From an uncultured Prevotellaceae bacterium (lineage in GTDB: Bacteria; Bacteroidota; Bacteroidia; Bacteroidales; Muribaculaceae): DNA of 64,000 bases. Numbering within the stretch: position 1 is the first letter of the stretch; each line of letters opens with the position of its first letter. The stretch is taken from NCBI GenBank assembly GCA_900318345.1, contig ONKD01000004.1:1-64000 (forward strand), given 5' to 3'. The position numbers were made by a program, and so were the translations under genes. This document shows, piece by piece, positions 50,243 to 59,678 of this stretch. Under the pieces are notes generated by a model. That model was given only the letters and a program-made list of their open reading frames with translations, had not been told where the DNA came from and searched no databases.

Positions 50243-53200
50243 ATGAAAAGATTTATTCAACTAACACTATTGCTGCTGGCACTTCTGCTGCCAGCAACAG
50301 CCGCCGCCTACAGTTTCAAGGTTAACGGCATCTACTATTCCATCACTTCTTCGAGTGATAAAACAGTTGCAGTTACCTATCAGAATTTTTATAGAACTGA
50401 TGATGCTTCTAGTATTCCTAGTGGCTATGTTTATGATGTAAACATTGGTGATGATGATACTGACTTTGACTATTCATGTTCTGATTATTCTGGTCAAATA
50501 GTTATTCCAAGTTCGGTATATTATAATGGCAATACCTATCAGGTGACTAGTATTACCTCTTGGGCATTTATGAATTGTTTAAATGTCTCATCAATAACAA
50601 TACCAAATAGCATCACAAGTATTAACTCAGAGGCGTTTAGAAATTGTAGTTGCCAATCCTTGACTATTCCGAGTTCTGTCACAGATATGGGTCGGAATCT
50701 TTTTGATCATTATACGGGTTCTTTAACCGTAAATTGTTCGACTCTAAGATTTTATGGATATGATAATTATTATGAAGATTATCGTTATTACTCCCCTTTT
50801 AAAGGTGGTAATTTTAGCAGTCTTACTTTAGGTGACAATGTTACTGCAATTCCAGAAGAGACATTCATGAGTTGCAGTAATCTTGTCAGTGCCACGTTAT
50901 CAGGTAATATTGCCACCATCGGTAATAATGCTTTCTCAGGATGTTCCAAATTGGCCGCGATTGATATTGATAACAGTTCTCTTTCATCAATTGGCTCTTA
51001 TGCGTTCTCTTATTGCAGTCAATTAAAAGCGGTTAATATAAGCAATTTAAATAAATGGCTAAACTGCACATTTTCTAACAGTTCTTCTTCTCCATTCTAC
51101 AATGGAGCTGACTTATATATTTCAAATGCACAGGTCACTAATCTTTCTATCCCTATAACGACTATTTCTGTCCCTTCCTTTGTGTTTTGTGGATGCACTG
51201 GACTGACAAGCATATCTATTCCTAATTCGGTTACTTCTATTGGCCAATACGCATTTTCAGGATGCACGAGTCTGACAAGTGCAATCATCCCCAGCTCTGT
51301 CACGACAGTAGGCCAATATGCATTTTCAGGATGTACAAGTCTGACAAGTGCAACCATCACCAATGCCATGGGGCAATCAGTATATTCTGGATGTACTGGA
51401 TTGACGAGTGTGATTATAACCAGTTCCGTCACTTCATTCAATGAATCTACTCTATCCGGATGCAATGGTTTGACCAGCATTACTGTTGAAAGTGGTAACG
51501 CAACTTATGATTCTCGAAATGACTGTAATGCGGTTATTGAAACTGCATCTAATACTTTAATCACGGGTTGTCAGAGTACAACAATCCCCAATTCTGTAAC
51601 TATTATTGGCAATAGCGCATTTTCAGGATGTTCTGGATTAACCAGCGTAACAATCCCCAACTCCGTCACCACCATCGGTACCAAAGCATTTTATAACTGT
51701 ACTGGACTGACCAGCGTATTTATCCCAAACTCCGTAACAGATATTGGCAGTAGCGCATTCTCGGGATGTACTGGATTGACCAGCGTGACAATTCCCAACT
51801 CTGTTACTGCTATTGAGGGTAGCGTATTTTCAGGCTGCACTGGATTGACCAGCGTGACAATTCCCAACTCTGTTACGTCAATTGGTAACAGCGCTTTCTA
51901 TAACTGTAGCGGACTCACAGAGGCCACAATAGGAAGTTCCATCACGACCATCGGCAATTATGCGTTCCAAGGATGTTCTTCATTGGCTACGCTGAACTTT
52001 AATGCTGTTTCCTGTGCCGATTTCAACTCATCTCAATATTACAGACCTTTCAAAGATTTAAATATATCAACCATTAATATTGGGGATGGAGTTCAGAGTG
52101 TTCCTGCCTATTTCGCCTATAGTTTGAAGAATCTCTCCAACCTTACTATTTCTAATTCCGTAACGACCATTGGCAGTTATGCATTCTCAGGTTGCTCAGG
52201 AATCAAAAACCTGACATGGAATGCAATTAATTGCAGTTCTAATGGCAATATGCCAACATCAAATATTAAAAATGTTACGATTGGTAATGAGGTGCAAATT
52301 CTGCCCAATTACTTTGTCTCTGATTCTAAAATCACCAGCATTACCATTCCGAATTCAGTCAACACTATCGGCAGTAGCGCATTTTCGGGATGCTCTAGCT
52401 TGAAGAATTTGACATGGAATGCTATTAATTGCAGTTCTAATGGCAATATGGCCACATCTAATCTGGAAAACATTATCATAGGAAATGAGGTGCAATCATT
52501 GCCCAGTAGCTTTGCCTATAGTTCTAAAATCACCAGCATTACTATTCCTAATTCAGTAACGACCATTGGTAGCAGTGCATTCTTTGGCTGCTCTGGTTTA
52601 ACTGGCATCACCATTCCTACAGCAGTCAATTCTATTGGAAACAATGCATTTTCGGGATGTACTGGATTGACCAGCGTGACAATTCCCAACTCTGTTACTG
52701 CTATTAAGGGCAGTGTGTTCTACAATTGCACTGGATTGACTAGCGTGACAATTCCTAACTCTGTTACAACCATCGGAAGCAGTGCTTTTTACAATTGTAG
52801 AGCCTTAAGTGACATTATCATTGGTAAGGGTGTCACTACGATCAACAGTAATGCTTTTAATGACTGCAATATTAAGGCATTGAGATATAACGCTGTCAAT
52901 TGCAGTTCAATAGCAACTGATGCGTTCAAAGCCGATGTAACGCTGAGTTCATTGCAATTTGGCGACAGCGTTGAATATATTCCAGCGGGCTTGCCAACGT
53001 TTGACATGACAGGAGCCAATCTGCTGATTCCCAACAGTGTGCAATCAATTGCCTCGGGCGCCCTTAGCAGTGGTGTCTGTGATGCAGTCGTCATCAGCAA
53101 TAGTCTAAATAGCCTTGAGGCGGGTACTTTCTCTGAGGGCATCAAAGTCGCCTACGTATCAAACGCTGAGCCCATTCCTAGTGCCCCCGCTGCCTTTGCT

Positions 53201-55330
53201 GACCCGCAAACTCTCTACGTGCCTGGCGGCAGCAAGGTGAAGTACTGGACCGCTCAAGGATGGAATGAGTTTAAAGAAATCATACAAGGTCCGTATATCC
53301 CTGTTGATGGTCTTGCCATCGATTCGGTGATCTCGATGCCAAAAGGCGCAACCAGACAGATAGCGTCTACCATTTCACCTACCGATGCTACAGCAACGTC
53401 CATCAAATGGTTCAGCAAGGATTCATCGATTGCGACAGTTGACAGCAATGGCCTCATCCAAGCCATCGACCATGGCGAAACCGACATCTATGCCATTGTG
53501 GATACGGTAATGGCTATCTGCCATGTCAATGTTAATGTCGCTCTGGTGGAGGCACTCACTCTGAATGCAACACAATTGTTACTTGAACCTGATGCGATTT
53601 ATACCCTTACAGCTATTGCCAATCCTGATTATGCCGAAAACAAGGATGTAGAATGGGAGATTCCGGAAAATGACGTGATTGTCCACTTCATCAGCGGGAA
53701 CAACATCAATATCGGCACCCTTCAGGAAGGAACTATTACAGTTTCAGCCCACACACTCGACGGCAGCGATTTGACAGCGACCTGCACGATTACCGTTAAT
53801 CAGAATATTGTACATGTCACCTCGATTGAACTGAATCAGTCGAGTGCCGGGTTGAACGAGGGAGAGACGTTACAGCTAACGGCGACGGTGATGCCTGAGG
53901 ATGCTACAAACAGATCTGTGACCTGGACGTCGAGCAACGAAGTTGTCGCCACAGTTGACCAGAATGGCCTCGTAACTGCGGTGGCAGCAGGAACAGCGAC
54001 TATCACAGCCACGACGATTGACGGCAGTGAGCTCTCGGCCAGCTGCGAAGTCACAGTGAATGGTGTTGCTACCGTCAACAACACGCTGGATGCCGATGCC
54101 TTGAGTGCACGCTGCGGTGAAGAGAAGCAGCTTGCCGTACGCATGGACAACGAGTCGTCGATTACCGCCCTGCAGTGTGATATCTACTTACCTGAAGGCG
54201 TTTCTATTGCCACCGAAGACGGCGACTACTTGATTGACCTGGTTCCCGCCCGCAAGGCCGCTAACCACACGGTATCAACTAATGACTTGCCTAACGGTGC
54301 CATCCGCCTGTTCATCACTTCAGCCACCTCCAAACCCTTCAAGGGCAATTCGGGTGATGTGTTCATCCTTAACCTTGTCGTGGACGGTGATGCCGAGAGT
54401 GGCGAATATAGTCTCGACCTGCGCAACATTATCCTGTCGGACACCGAGGCCCATCCCTATTATGCACCTGACCTGAACGTACCTGTCACCGTCCTAGATT
54501 ATATCAAGGGTGACGTAAATATTGACGGAACGGTGAATGTGTCGGATTATGTGGCTACAGCCAACTATATCCTTGAAATGGATCCCCATCCGTTCCTATT
54601 CGCCGCAGCTGATATCGACGAGAACCTGACCATCAACGTGAGCGACCTTGTGGGCGTGGCCAACATTGCCTTGAACTTCATGGGTGCTCCTGCCATCTAC
54701 CATGCGCCCGCAATGGGTTATGGTGGAGCGGGCTTGATGTCATTTACAGCCAATTGCAGCACAATATCGCCCAACAGGCATGTTGTGACACTTGACTTGA
54801 GCAACAGCAGTGCCGTGACAGCATTCCAGATGGATATCAATCTGCCTGATGGCTTGAAGCTGGTGGACGCCAGCCTGAGTGACCGTGCTACGGCAAGCCA
54901 CAGCCTGGAGATGACGACGCTGGCCAGTGGGGCTTATCGCCTGCTGGGAGCCTCAATGATGAGCAAGGCGTTTGCTGGCAGCGAGGGCGCATTGTTGACT
55001 CTGGAAATCGAGGGAGACGCCAGCGGCGCGGCTGTCATCGACGGCATCATGCTAGCCGAACCCGATGCTACCCTGCACAGGCAAGACGCTATCATATTGA
55101 CATTTGACGACGCATCAGGTGTTCACGAGATGTACAATGAAGTTCGCATCTACACCGAGGATGGCAAAGTGGTAGTAGAGTCACCAATAGCCACTAAGGT
55201 GCAATTTATCTTGCCTAACGGCATGAGTTTAACTAAAGAAGTGAAGTCAGGCCGCAACGTATACGACACGGGATTCAATGGTGTCGTCATCGTGAAAGTG
55301 GACACCCAGGTTAAGAAGTTTAAATTGTAA
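50243..55330 (+). CDS. BspA-like leucine-rich-repeat surface protein with Big2, cohesin-like and dockerin modules
   Basis: 1695 residues. Signal peptide MKRFIQLTLLLLALLLPATAAA; about thirty LRR_5/BspA repeats (consensus GLTSVTIPNSVTTIGSSAFS) to about residue 990. Two bacterial Ig-like Big2 units lie at about 1040-1100 and 1190-1270 (ATSIKWFSKDSSIATVDSNGLIQAI; NRSVTWTSSNEVVATVDQNGLVTAV). A cohesin-like beta domain (about 1275-1410), a dockerin (GDVNIDGTVNVSDYVATANYILE...DIDENLTINVSDLVGVANIAL, about 1420-1480), a second cohesin-like domain (about 1510-1620) and a short tail follow. BspA proteins act as surface adhesins in oral and gut Bacteroidetes. Long DNA-level repeats make the LRR region prone to rearrangement. 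Two cohesin-like domains around a dockerin is an unusual order. Confidence 0.85.
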   Translation: MKRFIQLTLLLLALLLPATAAAYSFKVNGIYYSITSSSDKTVAVTYQNFYRTDDASSIPSGYVYDVNIGDDDTDFDYSCSDYSGQIVIPSSVYYNGNTYQVTSITSWAFMNCLNVSSITIPNSITSINSEAFRNCSCQSLTIPSSVTDMGRNLFDHYTGSLTVNCSTLRFYGYDNYYEDYRYYSPFKGGNFSSLTLGDNVTAIPEETFMSCSNLVSATLSGNIATIGNNAFSGCSKLAAIDIDNSSLSSIGSYAFSYCSQLKAVNISNLNKWLNCTFSNSSSSPFYNGADLYISNAQVTNLSIPITTISVPSFVFCGCTGLTSISIPNSVTSIGQYAFSGCTSLTSAIIPSSVTTVGQYAFSGCTSLTSATITNAMGQSVYSGCTGLTSVIITSSVTSFNESTLSGCNGLTSITVESGNATYDSRNDCNAVIETASNTLITGCQSTTIPNSVTIIGNSAFSGCSGLTSVTIPNSVTTIGTKAFYNCTGLTSVFIPNSVTDIGSSAFSGCTGLTSVTIPNSVTAIEGSVFSGCTGLTSVTIPNSVTSIGNSAFYNCSGLTEATIGSSITTIGNYAFQGCSSLATLNFNAVSCADFNSSQYYRPFKDLNISTINIGDGVQSVPAYFAYSLKNLSNLTISNSVTTIGSYAFSGCSGIKNLTWNAINCSSNGNMPTSNIKNVTIGNEVQILPNYFVSDSKITSITIPNSVNTIGSSAFSGCSSLKNLTWNAINCSSNGNMATSNLENIIIGNEVQSLPSSFAYSSKITSITIPNSVTTIGSSAFFGCSGLTGITIPTAVNSIGNNAFSGCTGLTSVTIPNSVTAIKGSVFYNCTGLTSVTIPNSVTTIGSSAFYNCRALSDIIIGKGVTTINSNAFNDCNIKALRYNAVNCSSIATDAFKADVTLSSLQFGDSVEYIPAGLPTFDMTGANLLIPNSVQSIASGALSSGVCDAVVISNSLNSLEAGTFSEGIKVAYVSNAEPIPSAPAAFADPQTLYVPGGSKVKYWTAQGWNEFKEIIQGPYIPVDGLAIDSVISMPKGATRQIASTISPTDATATSIKWFSKDSSIATVDSNGLIQAIDHGETDIYAIVDTVMAICHVNVNVALVEALTLNATQLLLEPDAIYTLTAIANPDYAENKDVEWEIPENDVIVHFISGNNINIGTLQEGTITVSAHTLDGSDLTATCTITVNQNIVHVTSIELNQSSAGLNEGETLQLTATVMPEDATNRSVTWTSSNEVVATVDQNGLVTAVAAGTATITATTIDGSELSASCEVTVNGVATVNNTLDADALSARCGEEKQLAVRMDNESSITALQCDIYLPEGVSIATEDGDYLIDLVPARKAANHTVSTNDLPNGAIRLFITSATSKPFKGNSGDVFILNLVVDGDAESGEYSLDLRNIILSDTEAHPYYAPDLNVPVTVLDYIKGDVNIDGTVNVSDYVATANYILEMDPHPFLFAAADIDENLTINVSDLVGVANIALNFMGAPAIYHAPAMGYGGAGLMSFTANCSTISPNRHVVTLDLSNSSAVTAFQMDINLPDGLKLVDASLSDRATASHSLEMTTLASGAYRLLGASMMSKAFAGSEGALLTLEIEGDASGAAVIDGIMLAEPDATLHRQDAIILTFDDASGVHEMYNEVRIYTEDGKVVVESPIATKVQFILPNGMSLTKEVKSGRNVYDTGFNGVVIVKVDTQVKKFKL
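51761..52705. repeat. 54-bp exact direct repeat inside the BspA gene
   Basis: The 54 bases at 51761-51814 recur identically at 52652-52705, offset 891 bp (297 codons, in phase). Shorter copies occur elsewhere in the LRR region. Recombination between the pair would remove 297 residues without a frameshift. Confidence 0.8.
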
Positions 55331-55338
55331 ATTGATTT

Positions 55339-55375
55339 GAAGGGTGTGTTGGCTTTTCACTCCAACACACCCTTC
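55339..55375 (+). terminator. Strong terminator after the BspA gene
   Basis: GAAGGGTGTGTTGG (55339-55352) pairs perfectly with CCAACACACCCTTC (55362-55375), 9-base loop. It separates the giant gene from the next one, which starts 18 bp later. Confidence 0.8.
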
Positions 55376-55393
55376 ATTTGATAATCTTGAATC

Positions 55394-56194
55394 ATGAAGA
55401 AGTTATTATTATTTATTGCATGCATTGTGGTTGCGGTGGGTGCCATAGCACAAGACCGCTTCTATATCGAGAATTTCAACATCGAACCTGGAGAGACCAA
55501 GACCATAGAAATCCAGTTAGACAATGTTACCACATTTTCGGCCATCCAAGCAGACATATTTCTGCCTGAAGGCTTGACGATAGATCAAGAAGACGGTGAT
55601 TACATTTTTGACTTGACTGACCGCAAAGCAAGGAACCATACGGTTTCAGCCGCGTTGGTTTCCAATGGCGCCATACGCATTCTCATCGCCTCCCAGACCA
55701 GCAAAACTTTCAGCGGTAATTCGGGAGCGCTTGTGACGTTCCAATTAACCGCTTCGAACACTTTTACTGGAGAGCACCAAATTGTGATGAATAACATCAT
55801 CGCCTCTGAAGCGGACATGACACAGCACAATCTGCCCGATGAAACTTGTACTGTTAACCCGAGTGGATCTGTTGAGCCAACCGCACAATCACTGACATTA
55901 AACACTAAAATGGCAAAGTTACAACCAAATAATTCATTACAATTAGAGGTTATAACCGAAAATGCTGGCACAATCACATGGTCATCTGAAGATGAATCTA
56001 TTGCCACTGTGGATACTAATGGTCTTGTCACAGCTGTTAGACCAGGCATGGTCGCTATTAATGCTATGTCAGAAAACGGAGTTTCGACATGGTGCGCTAT
56101 TTTTGTTTATTTGCCTGGTGATGTAAATGAAGATGGTAACCGTAGTATCTCAGACGTGACCACTTTGATTGATATGCTACTGAACAGCAACTAA
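55394..56194 (+). CDS. Secreted cohesin-like/Big2/dockerin protein
   Basis: 266 residues: signal peptide (LLLFIACIVVAVGAIAQ) and a cohesin-like beta domain (about 22-145; ETKTIEIQLDNVTTFSAIQADIFLPEGLTI, VSNGAIRILIASQTSKTFSGNSGALVTFQL). The latter is clearly related to the first cohesin-like module of the preceding gene. A Big2 unit (TWSSEDESIATVDTNGLVTAV, about 197-217) and a single terminal dockerin repeat (GDVNEDGNRSISDVTTLIDMLL) follow. It reads like a shortened copy of the C-terminal part of the BspA-like protein, in effect minus its LRR region. Likely surface or secreted; possible cohesin-dockerin partner, unproven. Confidence 0.75.
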   Translation: MKKLLLFIACIVVAVGAIAQDRFYIENFNIEPGETKTIEIQLDNVTTFSAIQADIFLPEGLTIDQEDGDYIFDLTDRKARNHTVSAALVSNGAIRILIASQTSKTFSGNSGALVTFQLTASNTFTGEHQIVMNNIIASEADMTQHNLPDETCTVNPSGSVEPTAQSLTLNTKMAKLQPNNSLQLEVITENAGTITWSSEDESIATVDTNGLVTAVRPGMVAINAMSENGVSTWCAIFVYLPGDVNEDGNRSISDVTTLIDMLLNSN

Positions 56195-56437
56195 TTAGTT
56201 CTGATAATATATCATATTAAGAGGATGCAACAAACATTATTACATCCTTGGTGATTTTGTCTGGACTTTACAATTGCGAGTCTGATAGGTGGGGCAGTTG
56301 AGGTTGTGGTTGTGGCCGAGGACATCGCCGATACCTATCGAGATGAGTCGCCGGTGGGATTGCTAAATCCACAAATTCACAAGAATTCTGAAAAGTAGCG
56401 GAGTTGATTGTAAAAGTTGCTTGTTTGAAATGATTTG
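56195..56437. other. Intergenic region with no gene recognised
   Basis: A weak hairpin (AGGATG facing CATCCT, about 56221-56248) follows the dockerin gene. A start-less frame of roughly 47 codons up to a stop at 56396-56398 has no known family. Promoter elements of the next gene follow. Confidence 0.4.
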
Positions 56438-56470
56438 TTTATTTTTGTGATGTTGAAAATATTAACTTTG
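56438..56470 (+). promoter_or_regulatory. Promoter of the AlkZ-related gene
   Basis: TTTG (56438-56441), 21 bp, then TAACTTTG (56463-56470), 36 bp upstream of the first possible ATG at 56507. Confidence 0.7.
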
Positions 56471-56506
56471 TGAAAACGAAGCAGATTATCTCTGCATCGT
56501 CGATAC

Positions 56507-57205
56507 ATGAGAGAAGAATATTCTCAATCCAAAAAAATGATGAAACTAGGGGTGGTACATAATGCGACGGAGCTGGTGGATTTGATTCATCAGGTAGGGC
56601 TGTTGCCGCTGCTGGACAGTGGCATCAGGGGATATTCGGCCGAGGAACTGGTGGACTATGATTGCCGCTATGTGGTGTATGACGACGGTTGGGATTGGCC
56701 CCTGTGGAAATGGAAAGGCCCCATCACCACCGAGGGCGGTGTCGTGTATGGCAAGTTCTTTGACAAAAAAGCGGGATTTATCGCCCGCGAGTGGTGGCCC
56801 GACTTCTTCAACTGGCGGCGTGCCACCCACCCTGCCCCATCACCTGGATCGATTGAAGAGACCATCGTGATGACCCTGCAAGAGCACGGGAGCCTCATCA
56901 CACGCGAACTGCGCAGCGCCTGCGGCTTCACGGGAACGAACATGCGTAGCCGCTTTGACGGCTATGTCACCCGCATGCAGATGGCTTGCCGCATTGTCAC
57001 CCAGGATTTTGTCTATCCACGCGACAAGCACGGGCATGAATACGGCTGGGGCTGGGCACTGCTAACCACACCCGAGCAACTGATAGGCAAGGAGAATTGC
57101 CAATGTCCGCGCTCGCCTGAGGAATCCCGAGAACGCCTGTTGCAACACTTGGGGAGCGTACTGCCACGTGCTACCGAGGCACAACTGATGAAACTCATTA
57201 AATGA
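56507..57205 (+). CDS. AlkZ-related protein (winged-helix, DNA-glycosylase superfamily branch)
   Basis: 232 residues, 221-222 if it starts at Met11/Met12 (56537/56540), where homologues probably begin (MKLGVV). Motifs: YSAEELVDYDCRYVVYDDGWDWPLWKWKGPI, GKAGFIAREWWPDFFNWRRATHP-like blocks with many Trp, then a winged-helix part (ETIVMTLQEHGSLITRELRSACGFTGTNMRSRFDGYVTRMQMACRIVTQDFVYPRDKHGHEYGWGWALLTTPEQ). It resembles the AlkZ-related proteins of Bacteroidetes rather than the full-length interstrand-crosslink glycosylase AlkZ/YcaQ, which is about 400 residues. DNA-repair function is inference. Confidence 0.7.
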   Translation: MREEYSQSKKMMKLGVVHNATELVDLIHQVGLLPLLDSGIRGYSAEELVDYDCRYVVYDDGWDWPLWKWKGPITTEGGVVYGKFFDKKAGFIAREWWPDFFNWRRATHPAPSPGSIEETIVMTLQEHGSLITRELRSACGFTGTNMRSRFDGYVTRMQMACRIVTQDFVYPRDKHGHEYGWGWALLTTPEQLIGKENCQCPRSPEESRERLLQHLGSVLPRATEAQLMKLIK

Positions 57206-57216
57206 CCAATAGCAAT

Positions 57217-57585
57217 ATGAAACGTATTATCACCATCCTGATGATGTTGCTGACCGTCACGGCCCTGCAGGCACAAAAGATTAGCTATATCGAGACCACC
57301 CAGTCATGGCATTACGTCTATGACGAGAATGGCAAGAAAGTGCACACCATCAGCACCAGCCAGGGCGAGATTGTGGCCTATAGCGACACGTTTTACATCC
57401 TGAAGAAAGGCAGTTGGTATTACACTTGCACCCCCAAGGGGAAAAAGCTCCACACCTTCTCGACAAGCAACGTGGGCGAGGTGCTTACCGCCACCGGCGA
57501 CACCTTCACAAGCCGCAGGGGATCCTGGATTTACACCTGGGATAAAAACGGCAAAAAGCTCTCCACCCGCCCCGCTAAGCAATGA
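57217..57585 (+). CDS. Small secreted protein with Trp/Tyr beta repeats
   Basis: About 122 residues from the ATG at 57217; an ATG at 57202 overlaps the previous stop and gives five more residues. Signal peptide MKRIITILMMLLTVTALQAQ. Three internal repeats of about 34 residues share the pattern W-x-Y-x-(Y/W)-(D/T)-x-(N/K)-GKK-(V/L)-(H/S)-T (WHYVYDENGKKVHT, WYYTCTPKGKKLHT, WIYTWDKNGKKLST). These resemble a small beta-propeller-like or beta-repeat fold. Function unknown. Confidence 0.65.
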   Translation: MKRIITILMMLLTVTALQAQKISYIETTQSWHYVYDENGKKVHTISTSQGEIVAYSDTFYILKKGSWYYTCTPKGKKLHTFSTSNVGEVLTATGDTFTSRRGSWIYTWDKNGKKLSTRPAKQ

Positions 57586-57635
57586 CAAGTAGTTAAAATC
57601 TCTCACCGAAACGAACAAGTACCAACTATTTTCAC

Positions 57636-57643
57636 TACTTTTG
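57636..57643 (+). promoter_or_regulatory. -7 box of lysS
   Basis: TACTTTTG matches TAnnTTTG, 43 bp before the ATG at 57687. No clear -33 box. Confidence 0.6.
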
Positions 57644-57686
57644 CAGTTTGAAACGATTGAACGACATCAAAAATCAACGATAAACA

Positions 57687-59426
57687 ATGAATGTACTGGA
57701 ATTAAGCGAACAAGAGATTATCCGCCGCAACAGTTTGGAACAGCTCAGGGCTATGGGCATCAACCCCTATCCCGCAGATGAGTATGTGGTGGACGCGTAC
57801 AGTGACGATATCATCGCCAACTTCAAGGACGATGACGAGCCGCGCCAAGTGAGCGTGGCAGGACGCATGATGAACCGCCGCATCATGGGCAAGGCCTCCT
57901 TCTTTGAGTTGCAGGACTCGAAAGGGCGCATCCAGGTGTACGTGAGCCGCGATGACCTGTGCCCTGGTGAGGACAAGGACATGTACAACACCGTGTTCAA
58001 GAAGTTGCTCGACATGGGTGACTTTGTGGGAGTTAAGGGTTATGTGTTCCGCACCCAGACGGGCGAAATCAGCGTCCATGCCCAAGAGTTGAAGCTGCTG
58101 AGCAAGTCGCTCAAGCCGCTTCCTGTTGTCAAGCAAAAGGACGGTGTGACCTATGACGCATTTGAGGATCCCGAGATGCGCTATCGCCAGCGCTACGTTG
58201 ACCTCGTTGTCAACGCTGGCGTGAAGGATACATTCCTGAAGCGCGCTCTGGTCGTGAAGACCATGCGCCAGGTGCTTGACGATGCCGGCTACACCGAGGT
58301 CGAGACACCGACGCTGCAGGCCATTGCCGGTGGCGCCACGGCTCGCCCGTTCATCACTCACTTCAACGCGCTGAATATTCCCATGTATATGCGCATTGCC
58401 ACCGAGCTCTATCTCAAGCGCCTGATTGTGGGTGGCTTTGAGGGCGTGTACGAGATCGGCAAGAACTTCCGTAACGAGGGTATGGACCGCAACCACAACC
58501 CCGAGTTCACCTGCATGGAGCTGTACGTGCAATACAAGGACTATAACTGGATGATGTCGTTCACCGAGCAACTGCTCGAGACCATCTGCACTGCTGTCAA
58601 CGGCAAGCCTGAGACTGAGATTGATGGTCAGGTCATCAGTTTCAAGGCCCCCTACCGTCGCCTGCCCATCCTTGACGCCATCAAGGAGAAAACGGGTTAT
58701 GACCTGGAGGGCAAGAGCGAGGACGAAATCCGCGAGGTGTGCAAGAAACTTAACCTCGAGATCGACGACACCATGGGCAAGGGCAAGCTGATTGACGAGA
58801 TCTTCGGCGAGTTCTGTGAGGGCACCTTCATCCAGCCCACCTTCATCATCGACTATCCCGTCGAGATGTCGCCGCTGACCAAGATGCACCGCACCAAGCC
58901 GGGCCTGACCGAGCGCTTTGAGCTCATGGTCAACGGCAAGGAGCTGGCTAACGCCTATAGCGAGCTGAACGACCCCATCGACCAGGAGGAGCGCTTCAAG
59001 GAGCAGATGCGCCTGGCCGACAAGGGCGATGATGAGGCAATGATCATCGATCAGGACTTCCTGCGCGCCTTGCAGTACGGTATGCCTCCCACGAGCGGCA
59101 TCGGCATCGGCATCGACCGCCTGGTGATGCTCATGACGGGCAACAGCTACATCCAGGACGTGCTGCTTTTCCCGCAGATGCGTCCCGAGAAGGTTCCCGC
59201 TCGCGACAAGGCCGAGGCCTTTACCGCACTGGGCATTCCCGAGGAATGGGTAGCCCCCATCCAAAAGGCTGGTTTCCTCACTGTTGAGGCCCTGGGTGCG
59301 CTGGAAAAACCCGGTAAACTCTTCCAGGACTTGCTCGACATCAACAAGAAGTACAAACTGGGCCTGAAGGTTCCCGTTGTTGACGAGGTCAAGAAGTGGG
59401 TCGAGGCTGCGGCAGCACAAAAATAA
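57687..59426 (+). CDS. lysS: Lysyl-tRNA synthetase, class II, with C-terminal extension
   Basis: 579 residues. An N-terminal OB-fold ([32 protein letters not shown]) binds the anticodon. The class II catalytic core has motif 2 ([29 protein letters not shown]), [24 protein letters not shown] and motif 3 ([20 protein letters not shown]). It attaches lysine to tRNA-Lys with ATP. After residue 500 there is an extra roughly 75-residue helical domain ([42 protein letters not shown]), an extension seen in Bacteroidetes LysS, compared with about 505 residues in E. coli. Confidence 0.97.
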   Translation: MNVLELSEQEIIRRNSLEQLRAMGINPYPADEYVVDAYSDDIIANFKDDDEPRQVSVAGRMMNRRIMGKASFFELQDSKGRIQVYVSRDDLCPGEDKDMYNTVFKKLLDMGDFVGVKGYVFRTQTGEISVHAQELKLLSKSLKPLPVVKQKDGVTYDAFEDPEMRYRQRYVDLVVNAGVKDTFLKRALVVKTMRQVLDDAGYTEVETPTLQAIAGGATARPFITHFNALNIPMYMRIATELYLKRLIVGGFEGVYEIGKNFRNEGMDRNHNPEFTCMELYVQYKDYNWMMSFTEQLLETICTAVNGKPETEIDGQVISFKAPYRRLPILDAIKEKTGYDLEGKSEDEIREVCKKLNLEIDDTMGKGKLIDEIFGEFCEGTFIQPTFIIDYPVEMSPLTKMHRTKPGLTERFELMVNGKELANAYSELNDPIDQEERFKEQMRLADKGDDEAMIIDQDFLRALQYGMPPTSGIGIGIDRLVMLMTGNSYIQDVLLFPQMRPEKVPARDKAEAFTALGIPEEWVAPIQKAGFLTVEALGALEKPGKLFQDLLDINKKYKLGLKVPVVDEVKKWVEAAAAQK

Positions 59427-59454
59427 CCACAGCCTGACGAGGACAAAATAATAG

Positions 59455-59495
59455 TCAAGGGCAAGCGACACCAGCACATGGTCGCTTGCCCTTGA
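59455..59495 (+). terminator. Terminator after lysS
   Basis: TCAAGGGCAAGCGAC (59455-59469) pairs perfectly with GTCGCTTGCCCTTGA (59481-59495), 11-base loop. T-rich sequence (CCTTTATTATT) follows. Confidence 0.85.
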
Positions 59496-59575
59496 GCCTT
59501 TATTATTAGCATTTTTTAAGAAAGATTTCCTCATCTAAATCAAGCTAAAAGACAAATTATCTCGTTAATCTTTTA

Positions 59576-59583
59576 TATCTTTG
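59576..59583 (+). promoter_or_regulatory. -7 box of the first PorZ-like gene
   Basis: TATCTTTG, with a following leader (GATTCAGTGGGTTTTGTG...) that recurs upstream of the second propeller gene. The leader is about 90 nt. Confidence 0.6.
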
Positions 59584-59678
59584 TCATTTGATTCAGTGGG
59601 TTTTGTGCTAATCTTGCACACATCTTACTGACTATTAATATGTTATAACAGAATAAAAACAAACTAAACTTACTAGAT

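Noticed and set aside
51160-52800. Regular repeats that might be taken for a CRISPR array
   Set aside because: They are codon-phased leucine-rich repeats inside one open frame, with no constant repeat/unique spacer layout and no cas genes.
56243-56398. A start-less frame of about 47 codons ending near 56398 (GGAVEVVVVAEDIADTYRDE...)
   Set aside because: Could be a gene remnant, but it has no start and no family; too weak to annotate.
57702-59534. A 610-codon open frame on the minus strand across lysS
   Set aside because: It is antisense to lysS; no start context or protein family, and long antisense frames arise from the GC-biased third codon position of the real gene.
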